The notes under the pieces were generated by a model. The model searched no databases and was not told where the DNA came from. It saw only the letters and a program-made list of their open reading frames with translations. Below are positions 50,416-58,819 of a stretch of DNA of 64,000 nucleotides, piece after piece (the stretch's first letter is position 1; every line of letters starts with the position of its first letter). Source of the DNA: an uncultured Porphyromonadaceae bacterium (lineage in GTDB: Bacteria > Bacteroidota > Bacteroidia > Bacteroidales > Muribaculaceae). The DNA lies in assembly GCA_947174995.1 (NCBI GenBank), contig CAMWLC010000008.1, positions 1 to 64,000 of the forward strand, given 5' to 3'. The position numbers and the translations under genes are program-made.

Positions 50416-52776
50416 GGCACTCCCCTTGACTCCGCTCTCCATGCGGGGGAGATATTCAATCCCCTTGACTTCATAATCCCCGCCCATGTCGATGACGATG
50501 AGGTGGGGATATTCCTTACCCTCCTGCGTGAGCCAGTATGTGGATTCCTGAAGATCGAAGGCTTTGTCGGGGGTATGGTTGCCCTGCGTGACGGAGGAAT
50601 CGGCGTATATGCTTTTCCATGCCTCACGCGAGAGGCGCGTGCCGTCGGCTCCGATGAGGTATAATTCCGCCACTCCGAGTATGTCGCCGCCGTCGTGGGA
50701 ACATGTGAACTCCACCACAGCATATCTTCCCGAGGCCGCCGAATCAGCTTCGGCTCTCTGCCATCCCCTGTCGCCGGAGAATGTGCCCTGAAGTAGTATG
50801 GAGGCGCGGCTCAGGTCAGGTGTGCCGGCTGCCTCCTTTTCTGTTGTCAGCGGACGCAGGGAGTCGAGTATCGGGGCCCGCAACCCCTCCGAGGATACCT
50901 CCTCGGGTCCGAGGATGTCAAACACCATTATATCGTTCTCACCCTCGCGCAGCCAGCAGCCCGGCACATAGAGCGTCTGCTGGGGCCCGATGTGCCAGAT
51001 GCGCCCTATGCCGTGGCCGTTGACATATACCAGCCCTTTGCCCCAGCTGCTGAAATCCAGGAAAGTGTCGGAGGGTGAGGTGAGGGTGAAGGTGCCCCGA
51101 TAGGCTCCGCGCGGCAACCGCTTGCCTTCTTCCGACTCCACGCCTGCGAGGGGGATAAAGCGCAGGGAGTCGTAATAAGCGGGTGAATCCTCCAGGGGGT
51201 ACACCATCCACTCCTTCACCGGCTGCGGCTCCGGGGTTCCGGGAAGGGTGATGGTAACATCCTCTGAAATACCTTTGAAATCCTTGATTGCACGTCCGAA
51301 GTTGATTCTGCCGGTGGCCTCTACCAGTATATCGAGACGTGTGCTCCCCTTCACTTCGGGGAGGGTAATATCCTTCTCTCCGAGGCGGCGGTCAAGGGTG
51401 CCGATGAGTGTTCCGTCAAGGAGAATCTGGGCGAAGTCGTGAGGTTCGTCCACTGTAAGGAGCGTCCCTTCGGGAAGAGTAGGGAGGGTGGTGGAGTAGA
51501 GTATAGAGCCGTAGCCGAAACCGTATTCCTCCATCGTGCGTATGTCCCTGTCGCGATGAGGCTCGGGAAGATTGTCTAAGAGGGGGGCCACCTGCGTGAA
51601 GTTGAATCTGTCCACGGCGATTGTCGGGATAGTGTCGGGCACGGCGGGAAGTTCATCCCCCGCATGGTGACTCAGAGCCGTGCGGAGAAGATGATACTTC
51701 TGTGTCGGAGTGCCGTTTTCGCTGATCGGGGCGTCATAGTCGTAGGATGTGACGTCGGGGGCGTACCCGGGGGAATTGGCTCCGGCCCAGTGTCCCCAGT
51801 TGGTGCCTCCGTGGGTCATGTAGAGGCTGAAGGAGATACCTTTTTCAAGCATGTCGGAGATGCCCTGCACCATTGCGTCCGCAGGGCGTGTCTCGTGGCC
51901 GGCGCCCCATTTGTCAAACCATCCGCTCCAGAATTCCGAACACATTAGCGGCGAGTCGGGCCGCGACTCGCGCAGCGGGGCGAACTCGCGGTCGATGTCG
52001 GCGCCCGTGCCGAAGTTAAGGGTCCAGGTCAGGTCGTCAAGGCCGTTGTCAAGGAAGTTTGACGACCAGTCACACTGAAACATCTCAACATCCTCGCCAT
52101 ACTCCTTTCGGAGCATATCACGTATGGTCCCGACATACTCCTTGTCTTTGCCGTAGGAGCCGTATTCATTCTCCACCTGTATCATCAGTATCGGACCGCC
52201 ATTGTCTATGGTGTGGGGGGAGAGTTGTCGGGCCACGGCCTTCTCGAATCCGGCCACGCGCTCCAGGAAGCGGGGATCATTCTCGCGGAGACGTATATCC
52301 TTATCCTGAAGGAGCCACCATGGGAGGCCCCCCATTTCCCATTCGGCGCAGACGTATGGGCCGGGGCGCAGAATCACGTACATGTTGTTTTCCTGACACA
52401 GGCGCACGAACTCGGCAATGTCGTTCTGCCCGGTGAAGTCGAAGGTGTCGGGCGTGGATTCATGGGCGTTCCAGAAGACATACATGCAGATGGTGTTCAT
52501 GCCTAAGGCTTTGGCCATCTTTATACGATGGTCCCAGTAGGGGCGGGGTATGCGGGGGTAATGCAGTTCGGCGGCTTTGATCACGAATGGCTCGCCGTCA
52601 AGCAGGAACTCACCCTTGCCGGGCGTGAAACGTCCCGCCGCGGCGGAGGCGACGGCGAGCGCCGCGAGCATGCCGGGCAGGACGATATTACCGATCGATT
52701 TTCTATGATTTTTACGTCTTATAAGATTTATAAGATTTATACGACTCATAAGACTTATAAGATTCATGCGATTCAT
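50365..52776 (-). CDS. GH35 beta-galactosidase
   Basis: An 803-residue glycoside hydrolase family 35 enzyme. The catalytic barrel (about 45-365) begins FLLDGEPFVIKAAELHYPRIPRPYWDHRI and includes RPGPYVCAEWEMGGLPWWLL, the acid/base Glu in QVENEYGSYG and the nucleophile Glu in LMCSEFWSGWFDKWG. C-terminal beta domains follow, the last (about 660-790) resembling an F5/8 discoidin carbohydrate-binding domain. A hydrophobic segment near residues 29-50 should act as a signal peptide. The first ~21 residues are coded by a 9-bp tandem repeat, giving a three-residue periodicity; the real start could be further inside. It begins 1 bp after copA ends. Confidence 0.92.
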   Translation of the reverse strand: MNRMNLISLMSRINLINLIRRKNHRKSIGNIVLPGMLAALAVASAAAGRFTPGKGEFLLDGEPFVIKAAELHYPRIPRPYWDHRIKMAKALGMNTICMYVFWNAHESTPDTFDFTGQNDIAEFVRLCQENNMYVILRPGPYVCAEWEMGGLPWWLLQDKDIRLRENDPRFLERVAGFEKAVARQLSPHTIDNGGPILMIQVENEYGSYGKDKEYVGTIRDMLRKEYGEDVEMFQCDWSSNFLDNGLDDLTWTLNFGTGADIDREFAPLRESRPDSPLMCSEFWSGWFDKWGAGHETRPADAMVQGISDMLEKGISFSLYMTHGGTNWGHWAGANSPGYAPDVTSYDYDAPISENGTPTQKYHLLRTALSHHAGDELPAVPDTIPTIAVDRFNFTQVAPLLDNLPEPHRDRDIRTMEEYGFGYGSILYSTTLPTLPEGTLLTVDEPHDFAQILLDGTLIGTLDRRLGEKDITLPEVKGSTRLDILVEATGRINFGRAIKDFKGISEDVTITLPGTPEPQPVKEWMVYPLEDSPAYYDSLRFIPLAGVESEEGKRLPRGAYRGTFTLTSPSDTFLDFSSWGKGLVYVNGHGIGRIWHIGPQQTLYVPGCWLREGENDIMVFDILGPEEVSSEGLRAPILDSLRPLTTEKEAAGTPDLSRASILLQGTFSGDRGWQRAEADSAASGRYAVVEFTCSHDGGDILGVAELYLIGADGTRLSREAWKSIYADSSVTQGNHTPDKAFDLQESTYWLTQEGKEYPHLIVIDMGGDYEVKGIEYLPRMESGVKGSASGFRLFLSGEGFPLLE
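52716..52776 (-). repeat. Degenerate 9-bp tandem repeat at the GH35 5' end
   Basis: About six units of ATAAGA(T/C)T(T/C) read on the plus strand (ATAAGATTT twice, ATACGACTC, ATAAGACTT, ATAAGATTC, ATGCGATTC). Because the unit is 9 bp, the frame is kept and each unit adds three residues (MNR MNL ISL MSR INL INL). Confidence 0.85.
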
Positions 52777-52777
52777 A

Positions 52778-55300
52778 TTATCCTAAGTTTGAGTTATGAA
52801 TTGCCGCAGGGTATCCTGCGGCGGAGATCGCCTCGATGACTCTCTGCGGATCGGCCTCTCCGGTGACCGTGGCTGTGCCTGATACGAGATCCACCGTCAC
52901 CTCCTCCACCCCGTCGAGGGCAAGTATGACTTTTGTGACACGGGCCGTGCAGTGTGAGCAGGTCATGTCGGCCACATCATATACCGTTGTTGTTTTGGTC
53001 TTTGTCAGCAGGGGCGTGGCGGTTTCGGGCCGGGCCATTGTTTCCACTGTACATTCCGCGGGCCGGGCTGTGGCGATAGCCGTTTCTTCCGACCGACGCC
53101 GCGGCCCCAGGCGGCGGCTGCGGAGCAGAAGACTGTTGGTAACCACGCTCACGCTGCTGAAGGCCATTGCCGCTCCGGCAATCATGGGGTTGAGGAGAAA
53201 TCCGTTGATGGGGTATAGCACACCCGCGGCCACGGGCACTCCGATCACATTGTATATGAAAGCCCAGAATAGATTCTGCCGGATGGTGTGCACCGTCGCT
53301 TTCGCCAGGCGTATGGCGTGGGGTATTTTCTGAAGGTCTGACGAGATTATGGTGACTTGCGCCACGTCGATGGCAATGTCGCTACCGGTGCCCATGGCTA
53401 TGCTGAGGTCAGCCGTGGCAAGGGCGGAGCTGTCGTTGATGCCGTCGCCCACCATCGCGACACGTTTTCCCTCGGCTTGAAGACGTTTCACGAATTCCGC
53501 TTTCTCCTGCGGAAGCACTTCGGCCACGGCATGGCTTATGCCCGCCTGTCGCGCTACGGCACGGGCGGTCTCCCGGTGGTCACCCGTGAGCATATAGACG
53601 GTGATGCCCATGGCTTCCATTTCTTCTATCGCTGCGCGTGACGTGGGACGCACCGGGTCGGAAATCCCGGTCAGGGATATGAGTCCCCCTCTGTCGGCAA
53701 ACCATACCAGGGAGCAGGCCCGGCGGGTCATTTCCTCAGCGGCCTTGGCGGCTTGGGGTGGAATGGCGATGCACGCCTCCTCCATGAGGCGGCTGTTACC
53801 GGCAAAGTATTCGCGTCCGCCATGTTCTCCGGCTACCCCGCGTCCGCTCAGAGCTTGGAATCCTCCGATGGAGGCGGGCGTGACATCTGCTAGAGCATCG
53901 GTTATCGCTTTGCCCAGGGGGTGTTCCGACTCAAGCTCAAGGGCCTTGAATATGGCGGAGGCTTCAGGGTCTTCGCGGAAGGTGATGGTATCTTGCACTG
54001 CGGGGGCCCCCACGGTGATAGTTCCTGTCTTATCGAGCACCACGGCGTTGATGCCCGGCGCCCTCTCCAGGGCCTCGGCATCCTTGATGAGTATGCCCGA
54101 CTCGGCTCCGCGTCCTATGCCGACCATGATGGCCGTGGGCGTGGCCAGTCCCAGTGCGCAGGGACATGCTATCACCAGCACGGTGACGGCTGCGAGTAGT
54201 CCGTGCGTGAATCCACCCGTACCGTCGCAAAGGAGCCATATAAAGAAAGTGACGATCGAAATGCCCAATATCACCGGCACGAATATGGAGGCGATTTTGT
54301 CGACGAGTCTTTGCACCGGGGCACGACTTCCCTGGGCCTCCTGCACACTATGTATGATACGCGCCAGGAGCGTGTCGGCCCCCACCTTGTCGGCCGTGTA
54401 GGTGAAGGCCCCGCTTGTGTTGACGGTGCCGGCAAACACTCTGTCGCCCGCTCTCTTGCCTACCGGAATCGGCTCGCCGCTCAGCATCGATTCATCTACG
54501 TATGATTCTCCCGAAGCCACTGTACCATCCACAGCCACGCGCTCGCCGGGATGCACGGCCAGGGTGTCGCCCGGCATTATGTCGGCCACGGCCACTTCGG
54601 AGCGCGTGCCGTCCGGGGCAATCCTCGTCACGGTGTCGGGACGCAGACCCATCAGCCGGCGTATGGCCGAAGCCGTGTTGCCTTTGGCCCGGCTCTCCAG
54701 GAGTTTTCCGAGGAGTATGAAGGCTATGATGACGGCCGAAGCCTCGAAATAGACGTGGGGATGGATGCCGTGGGCCAGCCAGTAGGAGGGGAAGGCCATG
54801 TTCGCCACGCTGAAGAGCCAGGCGATACCTGTGCTCAGGGCCACGAGCGTGTCCATGTTGGCCGAGCCGTGGCGCAACTGTTTCCATGCGCCGCGGAAGA
54901 ACCGCAGTCCCGGCCCGAAAACCACCGGTGTGGAGAGAAGGAGCATTATCAAATTGGCGTATGGCCAGTGCATCCCCAACATTCCGTAGATGACCACGGG
55001 AATGGAGAGGGCAATCGCAAAGATCGTGTTTCTGCGCAGACGTCTGAAATCGGCTTTTTGGCGCAGATCCAGAACTTCGGAATCCTCGGTGATGAGCATA
55101 TCGTATCCGGCCTCGCGCACCGCACGGCGCAGATCCTCGGGCGAACATACATCGCCGTCAAACTCCACCCGGGCAGCTGATGTAGCGAAATTCACCTCGG
55201 CGTGGCGCACACCCTTGCATGCGTTGAGGGTTCTGTCGATGCGTGTCGCGCATGAAGCGCAACTCATGCCTGTCAGAGGAAAATTGCGGGTTTCAGTCAT
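52778..55300 (-). CDS. copA: Copper-type P1B ATPase with metal-binding domains at both ends
   Basis: An 840-residue heavy-metal-translocating ATPase. The N-terminal HMA domain (1-70) has GMSCASC. Eight membrane helices carry the CPC motif in [19 protein letters not shown], the mark of Cu+ transport. DKTGT ([13 protein letters not shown]) is the phosphorylation site, and [24 protein letters not shown] the hinge. A second HMA domain lies at the C terminus (about 770-835) with DMTCSHC, joined by a linker of about 40 residues; in most CopA proteins all HMA domains are N-terminal. It exports copper from the cytoplasm. The start at 55300 is preferred over an upstream Met because the conserved domain begins there and a good promoter lies just before it. 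Confidence 0.94.
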   Translation of the reverse strand: MTETRNFPLTGMSCASCATRIDRTLNACKGVRHAEVNFATSAARVEFDGDVCSPEDLRRAVREAGYDMLITEDSEVLDLRQKADFRRLRRNTIFAIALSIPVVIYGMLGMHWPYANLIMLLLSTPVVFGPGLRFFRGAWKQLRHGSANMDTLVALSTGIAWLFSVANMAFPSYWLAHGIHPHVYFEASAVIIAFILLGKLLESRAKGNTASAIRRLMGLRPDTVTRIAPDGTRSEVAVADIMPGDTLAVHPGERVAVDGTVASGESYVDESMLSGEPIPVGKRAGDRVFAGTVNTSGAFTYTADKVGADTLLARIIHSVQEAQGSRAPVQRLVDKIASIFVPVILGISIVTFFIWLLCDGTGGFTHGLLAAVTVLVIACPCALGLATPTAIMVGIGRGAESGILIKDAEALERAPGINAVVLDKTGTITVGAPAVQDTITFREDPEASAIFKALELESEHPLGKAITDALADVTPASIGGFQALSGRGVAGEHGGREYFAGNSRLMEEACIAIPPQAAKAAEEMTRRACSLVWFADRGGLISLTGISDPVRPTSRAAIEEMEAMGITVYMLTGDHRETARAVARQAGISHAVAEVLPQEKAEFVKRLQAEGKRVAMVGDGINDSSALATADLSIAMGTGSDIAIDVAQVTIISSDLQKIPHAIRLAKATVHTIRQNLFWAFIYNVIGVPVAAGVLYPINGFLLNPMIAGAAMAFSSVSVVTNSLLLRSRRLGPRRRSEETAIATARPAECTVETMARPETATPLLTKTKTTTVYDVADMTCSHCTARVTKVILALDGVEEVTVDLVSGTATVTGEADPQRVIEAISAAGYPAAIHNSNLG

Positions 55301-55333
55301 ATCAAGTAATAGATGAATGAGGAAAGTTTTTAC

Positions 55334-55365
55334 AAATATAACCCTTTTCAATCCATTATCCAAAT
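55334..55365 (-). promoter_or_regulatory. Proximal promoter of copA
   Basis: On the minus strand TTTG (55365-55362), a 20-bp spacer and TATATTTG (55341-55334) form an exact consensus, with a leader of about 28 nt to the copA ATG at 55300. Confidence 0.8.
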
Positions 55366-55370
55366 AAAAC

Positions 55371-55380
55371 CTGTACAGGT
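55371..55380. promoter_or_regulatory. Palindrome CCTGTACAGG upstream of the copA promoter
   Basis: A perfect 10-bp palindrome located 6 bp upstream of the -33 box, a usual activator position. A copper-responsive regulator is an inference. Confidence 0.45.
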
Positions 55381-55484
55381 CGCAATATCAGTCCGCATAT
55401 TGATTTACAGTCGAAATTGTGGTGACATCGCGTGAGATGTCTCCAACCAAACAAATTTTAAAATCAACGGGGACCCCTTGATAA

Positions 55485-55688
55485 ATCTCTTACTTAGAGA
55501 TAGTGAAATCAGTGCAAAGTTATCTCAAAATTACGTAAAAAACAACTGAATATGTAAGAAAAAAAGCAAAGAATAATTAAAATAAGGGGTAATAAACTCT
55601 GCATTTGTTTAGTAAATTGCAAAAACAAATAATACAATCAACTGATGATTATTGACTTAGGTGTAACGCATATCTCTAAGTAAGAGAT
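55485..55688. repeat. 18-nt inverted repeat pair flanking a promoter (possible invertible segment)
   Basis: ATCTCTTACTTAGAGATA at 55485-55502 recurs as its exact reverse complement at 55671-55688. Each copy is itself two short arms (ATCTCT/AGAGAT) around a 5-bp asymmetric core, TACTT in one and AAGTA in the other. The 168 bp between them is AT-rich and contains a promoter pointing left. Read in direct orientation the copies also share the tail AGTGAAA (21 of 24 positions match), which would suit two operators. The wider gene-free stretch 55301-55730 holds this pair, two copA-directed promoters and one short palindrome; I see no coding sequence or recombinase gene in it. Confidence 0.6.
55515..55545 (-). 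promoter_or_regulatory. Promoter inside the inverted-repeat segment
   Basis: On the minus strand TTG (55545-55543), a 20-bp spacer and TAACTTTG (55522-55515) followed by C. It points to copA with a leader of about 200 nt. After inversion of the segment the -7 box would lie at 55651-55658 on the plus strand, about 75 bp before the SGNH hydrolase gene. Confidence 0.7.
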
Positions 55689-55730
55689 AGTGAAAAATTA
55701 AAGATATGCAGTTTACCTAAATCATGAATC

Positions 55731-57173
55731 ATGATGTTGAATCTTATGCTTTTAAAGAAAAATTTTCTTGGATTGCCAGCCATTTTTGCTCTATGCGTTA
55801 TGGCGTGTGGCCAGGTGTCTTGCACACATGACATACCGGATGAGCCGGACAACTGGCTTGAAAATCTCATGCCCGACTATTCGGGCAACTCTTCTGACAA
55901 GAGATACCCGGTGGATGTGGTGCTCCCCAACCGGATATATGCTGTGGTGGGCGACACGCTTCAGCTTTTCTTCCGGGGAATGATTGCGTCGGTCAATCCA
56001 TACAACTATGATATTCTCGTTACGTGTGAGCGAGGTAAGAAATATCCCCGCTACTTCGAGTATGTACCCTCAAAGGAGGATATAGGGGAGATACCCTTTT
56101 CCGTGACATTGCGCGATGACGAGGGGAATATAATGGGGTATGACGAGTGTGTGATCGAGGTGGTGGACAAAGAATGTACGGAGAACTTGCACATAGTGAC
56201 TTTCGGCGATTCACTGACGAGCGGCGGAGTGTGGTGTCAGCACGCGGACAGCCGTCTGCCTGACAATGTCGTGTTCTGCGGAGCCAAGGATAACAGGGGA
56301 ACACATTACTTCGGTGTCGGAGGGTGGACTTGGGCGAGCTATACGACCGCTGCCCGTCCGGGACTCCGTTTCTTCGTCAATGATGTGAATCTCCTGTCGA
56401 TAGGAGCCACCTATACCTGCGACAGAGGCTATAAGTATACTGTCATGGAGATAAACGTCACGGACGGAGCGGGAAATGTACTGATGATGGTCGACAACAA
56501 GACCTGCGAACCGGGTGTTCCCTCAGGTGTATTGACGAAGACGTCCGGAGGGGGCGATTCCGAGCTTTCTTTCACATCCTATACTGCTGAGTGCAGTAAT
56601 CCGCTGTGGGACGGTGATAAAATGACGTTCCGGCCATATATGGAAAGGTATGCCGGTGGCAAAGTGGATGCGGTCTATGCCTTTATGGGATGGAACAGTA
56701 TCCAGCCGTGGCAGACCGATTTCAGCAGGATGATGGATGAGGTGGATAAATTCTGCCGCACCTTCCATGCCGAATATCCGGAGGGCAGAATATATCTGAT
56801 GGGTCTGCAACTTCCGAGTCTGAACGGAGGTATAGGCAATTCGTATGGGGCGACAGGTGACGGATATGCCGATTGCTATGGATTGTGCATCACGGTGTTG
56901 AATCTCAACCGGGAGTACGAACGTTTTACTGAGGAACGAAGCGGCTATGTGGAGTTCCTGAACGTATCGTGTCAGTTTGACTCCGAATACAACATGCCGT
57001 ATACTGACAAACCGGTCAACAAATACAATCCGGAGACCGAGCAGATAGGTACCAACGGAGTGCATCCGAACAACTACGGGTATTACCAGATAGGGGACGT
57101 GGTGATGCGCAGCATCTACGCCTATCGGACGCACGGAGCATCCGCGGGTGTGCCCATGCTCAAGACACGCTGA
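55731..57173 (+). CDS. SGNH/GDSL-hydrolase-like lipoprotein
   Basis: A 480-residue lipoprotein with signal segment FLGLPAIFALCVMAC and a second Cys in GQVSC. Residues about 45-145 form a beta domain. The SGNH hydrolase follows: block I HIVTFGDSLTSGG (Ser nucleophile), block III AFMGWNSIQPW (Asn), and block V GTNGVHPNNYGYYQIGD with the catalytic His. Family members deacetylate polysaccharides or cleave esters at the cell surface. Starts at 55731, 55734 or 55746 are all possible. Base composition is lower in GC than most of the window. No strong promoter faces it in the present orientation of the upstream inverted-repeat segment. Confidence 0.85.
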   Translation: MMLNLMLLKKNFLGLPAIFALCVMACGQVSCTHDIPDEPDNWLENLMPDYSGNSSDKRYPVDVVLPNRIYAVVGDTLQLFFRGMIASVNPYNYDILVTCERGKKYPRYFEYVPSKEDIGEIPFSVTLRDDEGNIMGYDECVIEVVDKECTENLHIVTFGDSLTSGGVWCQHADSRLPDNVVFCGAKDNRGTHYFGVGGWTWASYTTAARPGLRFFVNDVNLLSIGATYTCDRGYKYTVMEINVTDGAGNVLMMVDNKTCEPGVPSGVLTKTSGGGDSELSFTSYTAECSNPLWDGDKMTFRPYMERYAGGKVDAVYAFMGWNSIQPWQTDFSRMMDEVDKFCRTFHAEYPEGRIYLMGLQLPSLNGGIGNSYGATGDGYADCYGLCITVLNLNREYERFTEERSGYVEFLNVSCQFDSEYNMPYTDKPVNKYNPETEQIGTNGVHPNNYGYYQIGDVVMRSIYAYRTHGASAGVPMLKTR

Positions 57174-57292
57174 ATATTTTCGACAGAAATCGAAAAATAC
57201 ATATATTCCTGAAAATTTTTCGACTGTACTCGAAAATTTCACATATTTCAGCTAAATTTTCGACCACAGTCGAATTTTTTCATATTTTTGCA
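57174..57292. repeat. Three 40-bp tandem repeats with palindromic cores
   Basis: CGAC recurs at 57181, 57221 and 57261, an exact 40-bp period. Each unit contains TTTTCGA, a 6-bp spacer and TCGAAAA (TCGAATT in the third), then a CATAT(T/A)T element. The third can form stem TTCGAC/GTCGAA followed by six T, so it can act as a terminator for the SGNH gene; the array lies between convergent genes. Confidence 0.8.
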
Positions 57293-57329
57293 ATCATCCC
57301 ATCTCACAAGTAATATTAACATCTGGGTC

Positions 57330-58349
57330 TTAATTCTTGCGCAAAGCCTTAACACGGTCTATTGGTAAATTTGTCGCGGCTGCTATTGTCTCGTCTGTGA
57401 TGCCTATACCGATTAGATTTTTCGCTATATCCAAAGACTGATTGAGCCTTCCCTGTGTCTCGCCCTCGGCAAGACCTTCAGCGCGACCTTCAGCCAGGCC
57501 CCTGGCCATACCCTTGGCCATACCCTTGGCCATACCCTTGGCCATGCCCTGTTCCTCACCGCGTATACGTGCAGTGGCCATCTCCGCGTGATAGTCACGC
57601 GCCTTCTTTAGTTCATAGTCATACTCCCTGCGCTCCGCAGGGGAAAGTTGTGTCAGCGACGCCACTTTGGCAAGACGCCTGAATATATCCTGATGCGAGG
57701 TAAATGCCATTGTCTCCATATCCGCCATATGTTTAAGGTTATACATCCATTGATCAAACGGTGTCTCGCAATCATCCTTGCTTTTCTTAAAAGCCGGCAT
57801 CTGTATAAACACCATCCGCATATAGTCTCCCACGGGTCTCTGATCCTCCTCATCCATGAACCGGCATCTCGTGATCACCTTCTTCGGTAATCCGTCAATA
57901 AAGAAGTCAGACAGGAAAATGCCCACCACCGGTATGACATTATAGTCCCAATATATCTCCGCCTCCGGTTCGCGCGCCTCCAGCGGGTCATCAGCCCATT
58001 CGGTGCCCAGCGGCTCCTGTTTCCCCTTGTATCCCTGCTGGGCCACCGCACGGGACACATAATAGAAAGCACGCTTGAGAAAATACACCTGGTCGTTTGC
58101 CTGCATCTCGATGATGAACCTGTGGCCCGTCGAGGTCTCGCAGTATACGTCATACGCTATGCTCTTGCCCTGTTTCCATTCCCGTGTCTGCTCAGTGGGA
58201 CGGTATCTTACGGAAACTATGTCGCTGAGCACCGGATCATCGGCGAACAGCACATTAAGGAAGGCGCAGAGTATTTCATTCGACACATTTTCCGTGCCGA
58301 ATATTCTCTTGAAACCGGTGTCGAGGAAGGGGTCTACAAATGTGCTCAT
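57330..58349 (-). CDS. Rpn/PD-(D/E)XK nuclease family (transposase-like) protein
   Basis: About 339 residues. The N-terminal nuclease region reads FVDPFLDTGFKRIFGTENVSNEILCAFLNVL, then IAYDVYCETSTGHRFIIEMQANDQVYFLKRAFYYVSRA, with the D...ExQ core of the PD-(D/E)XK fold. YDYELKKARDYHAEMATARIRGEEQGMAKGMAKG follows, then a segment of four-residue repeats (GMAK, GLAE) and a short C-terminal helical domain. Members of the Rpn/PDDEXK_2 group promote RecA-independent recombination or act in phage defence; most are uncharacterised. It stands alone 3' of a tRNA-Gln gene. The start at 58349 (MSTFVDPF) is preferred over 58376. Confidence 0.88.
   Translation of the reverse strand: MSTFVDPFLDTGFKRIFGTENVSNEILCAFLNVLFADDPVLSDIVSVRYRPTEQTREWKQGKSIAYDVYCETSTGHRFIIEMQANDQVYFLKRAFYYVSRAVAQQGYKGKQEPLGTEWADDPLEAREPEAEIYWDYNVIPVVGIFLSDFFIDGLPKKVITRCRFMDEEDQRPVGDYMRMVFIQMPAFKKSKDDCETPFDQWMYNLKHMADMETMAFTSHQDIFRRLAKVASLTQLSPAERREYDYELKKARDYHAEMATARIRGEEQGMAKGMAKGMAKGMARGLAEGRAEGLAEGETQGRLNQSLDIAKNLIGIGITDETIAAATNLPIDRVKALRKN
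57504..57551 (-). repeat. 12-bp tandem repeat inside the Rpn-family gene
   Basis: GGCCATACCCTT repeats three times exactly and once with changes, coding for GMAK units. Unit length keeps the frame, so copy number could vary without breaking the protein. Confidence 0.9.
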
Positions 58350-58373
58350 GGGCGTTGCTTTTGATTGATACTG

Positions 58374-58389
58374 CAAATATACAAATTTA
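58374..58389 (-). promoter_or_regulatory. -7 elements of the Rpn-family gene
   Basis: Two overlapping-register boxes on the minus strand, TAAATTTG (58389-58382) and TATATTTG (58381-58374), both match TAnnTTTG; -33 boxes are weak. Confidence 0.5.
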
Positions 58390-58416
58390 GGAGCATATTA
58401 TCAAGTATAATAAAGT

Positions 58417-58453
58417 AAAAACGCAACCGGATGAAATCCAATTGCGTTTTTTA
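58417..58453. terminator. Terminator between tRNA-Gln and the Rpn-family gene
   Basis: Arms AAAACGCAA / TTGCGTTTT with A-rich and T-rich flanks; it ends the tRNA transcript on the minus strand. Confidence 0.8.
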
Positions 58454-58458
58454 CTTCG

Positions 58459-58529
58459 TTGCCTTGGAAGGACTCGAACCCTCACTAAAGGTGCCAGAAA
58501 CCTGCGTGCTACCATTACACCACAAGGCA
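58459..58529 (-). tRNA. tRNA-Gln (anticodon CTG)
   Basis: On the minus strand a 7-bp acceptor stem TGCCTTG/CAAGGCA with discriminator A, U8, a D arm with GTG/CAC, anticodon stem CAGGT/ACCTT (outer pair mismatched) with loop TTCTGGC giving CTG, and T loop TTCGAGT. U1-A72 is a glutamine identity feature. No CCA is encoded. The anticodon reading rests on this hand fold. Confidence 0.88.
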
Positions 58530-58779
58530 ATGTGGTCATTCAAAACCTATTTTCGCATCCTCATCGGCTCTCTTGCCTGATGTCTGTCGGTGCGTTCCCG
58601 TTTTGACACTGCAAAATTACAACAACTTTCCGAACTGACCAAATTTTTCAGCAACTTTTTTTCAATAAAATTTTCATAAAATTATAATTATCTATTATTC
58701 AGTAAATTAAAAATATAATTATGATATGGAGAGAGCTAATATTATTCGGGCGTTTTAATTGCGGAATATGGGAGGGGGG

Positions 58780-58810
58780 TTGTGTATGTCGGAAAAAGTC
58801 GTTAACTTTG
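58780..58810 (+). promoter_or_regulatory. Promoter of the DUF1846 gene
   Basis: TTG (58780-58782), a 20-bp spacer and TAACTTTG (58803-58810) followed by C. The box ends 9 bp before the ATG, so the transcript would have only a few leader bases. Confidence 0.78.
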
Positions 58811-58819
58811 CAGTCCGTT

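Noticed and set aside
55301-55363. 21-residue N-terminal extension of CopA
   Set aside because: It contains the proximal copA -7 box, so the start at 55300 is preferred.
57174-57292. Short CRISPR array
   Set aside because: Only three imperfect 40-bp units without alternating constant repeats and unique spacers, and no cas genes nearby.
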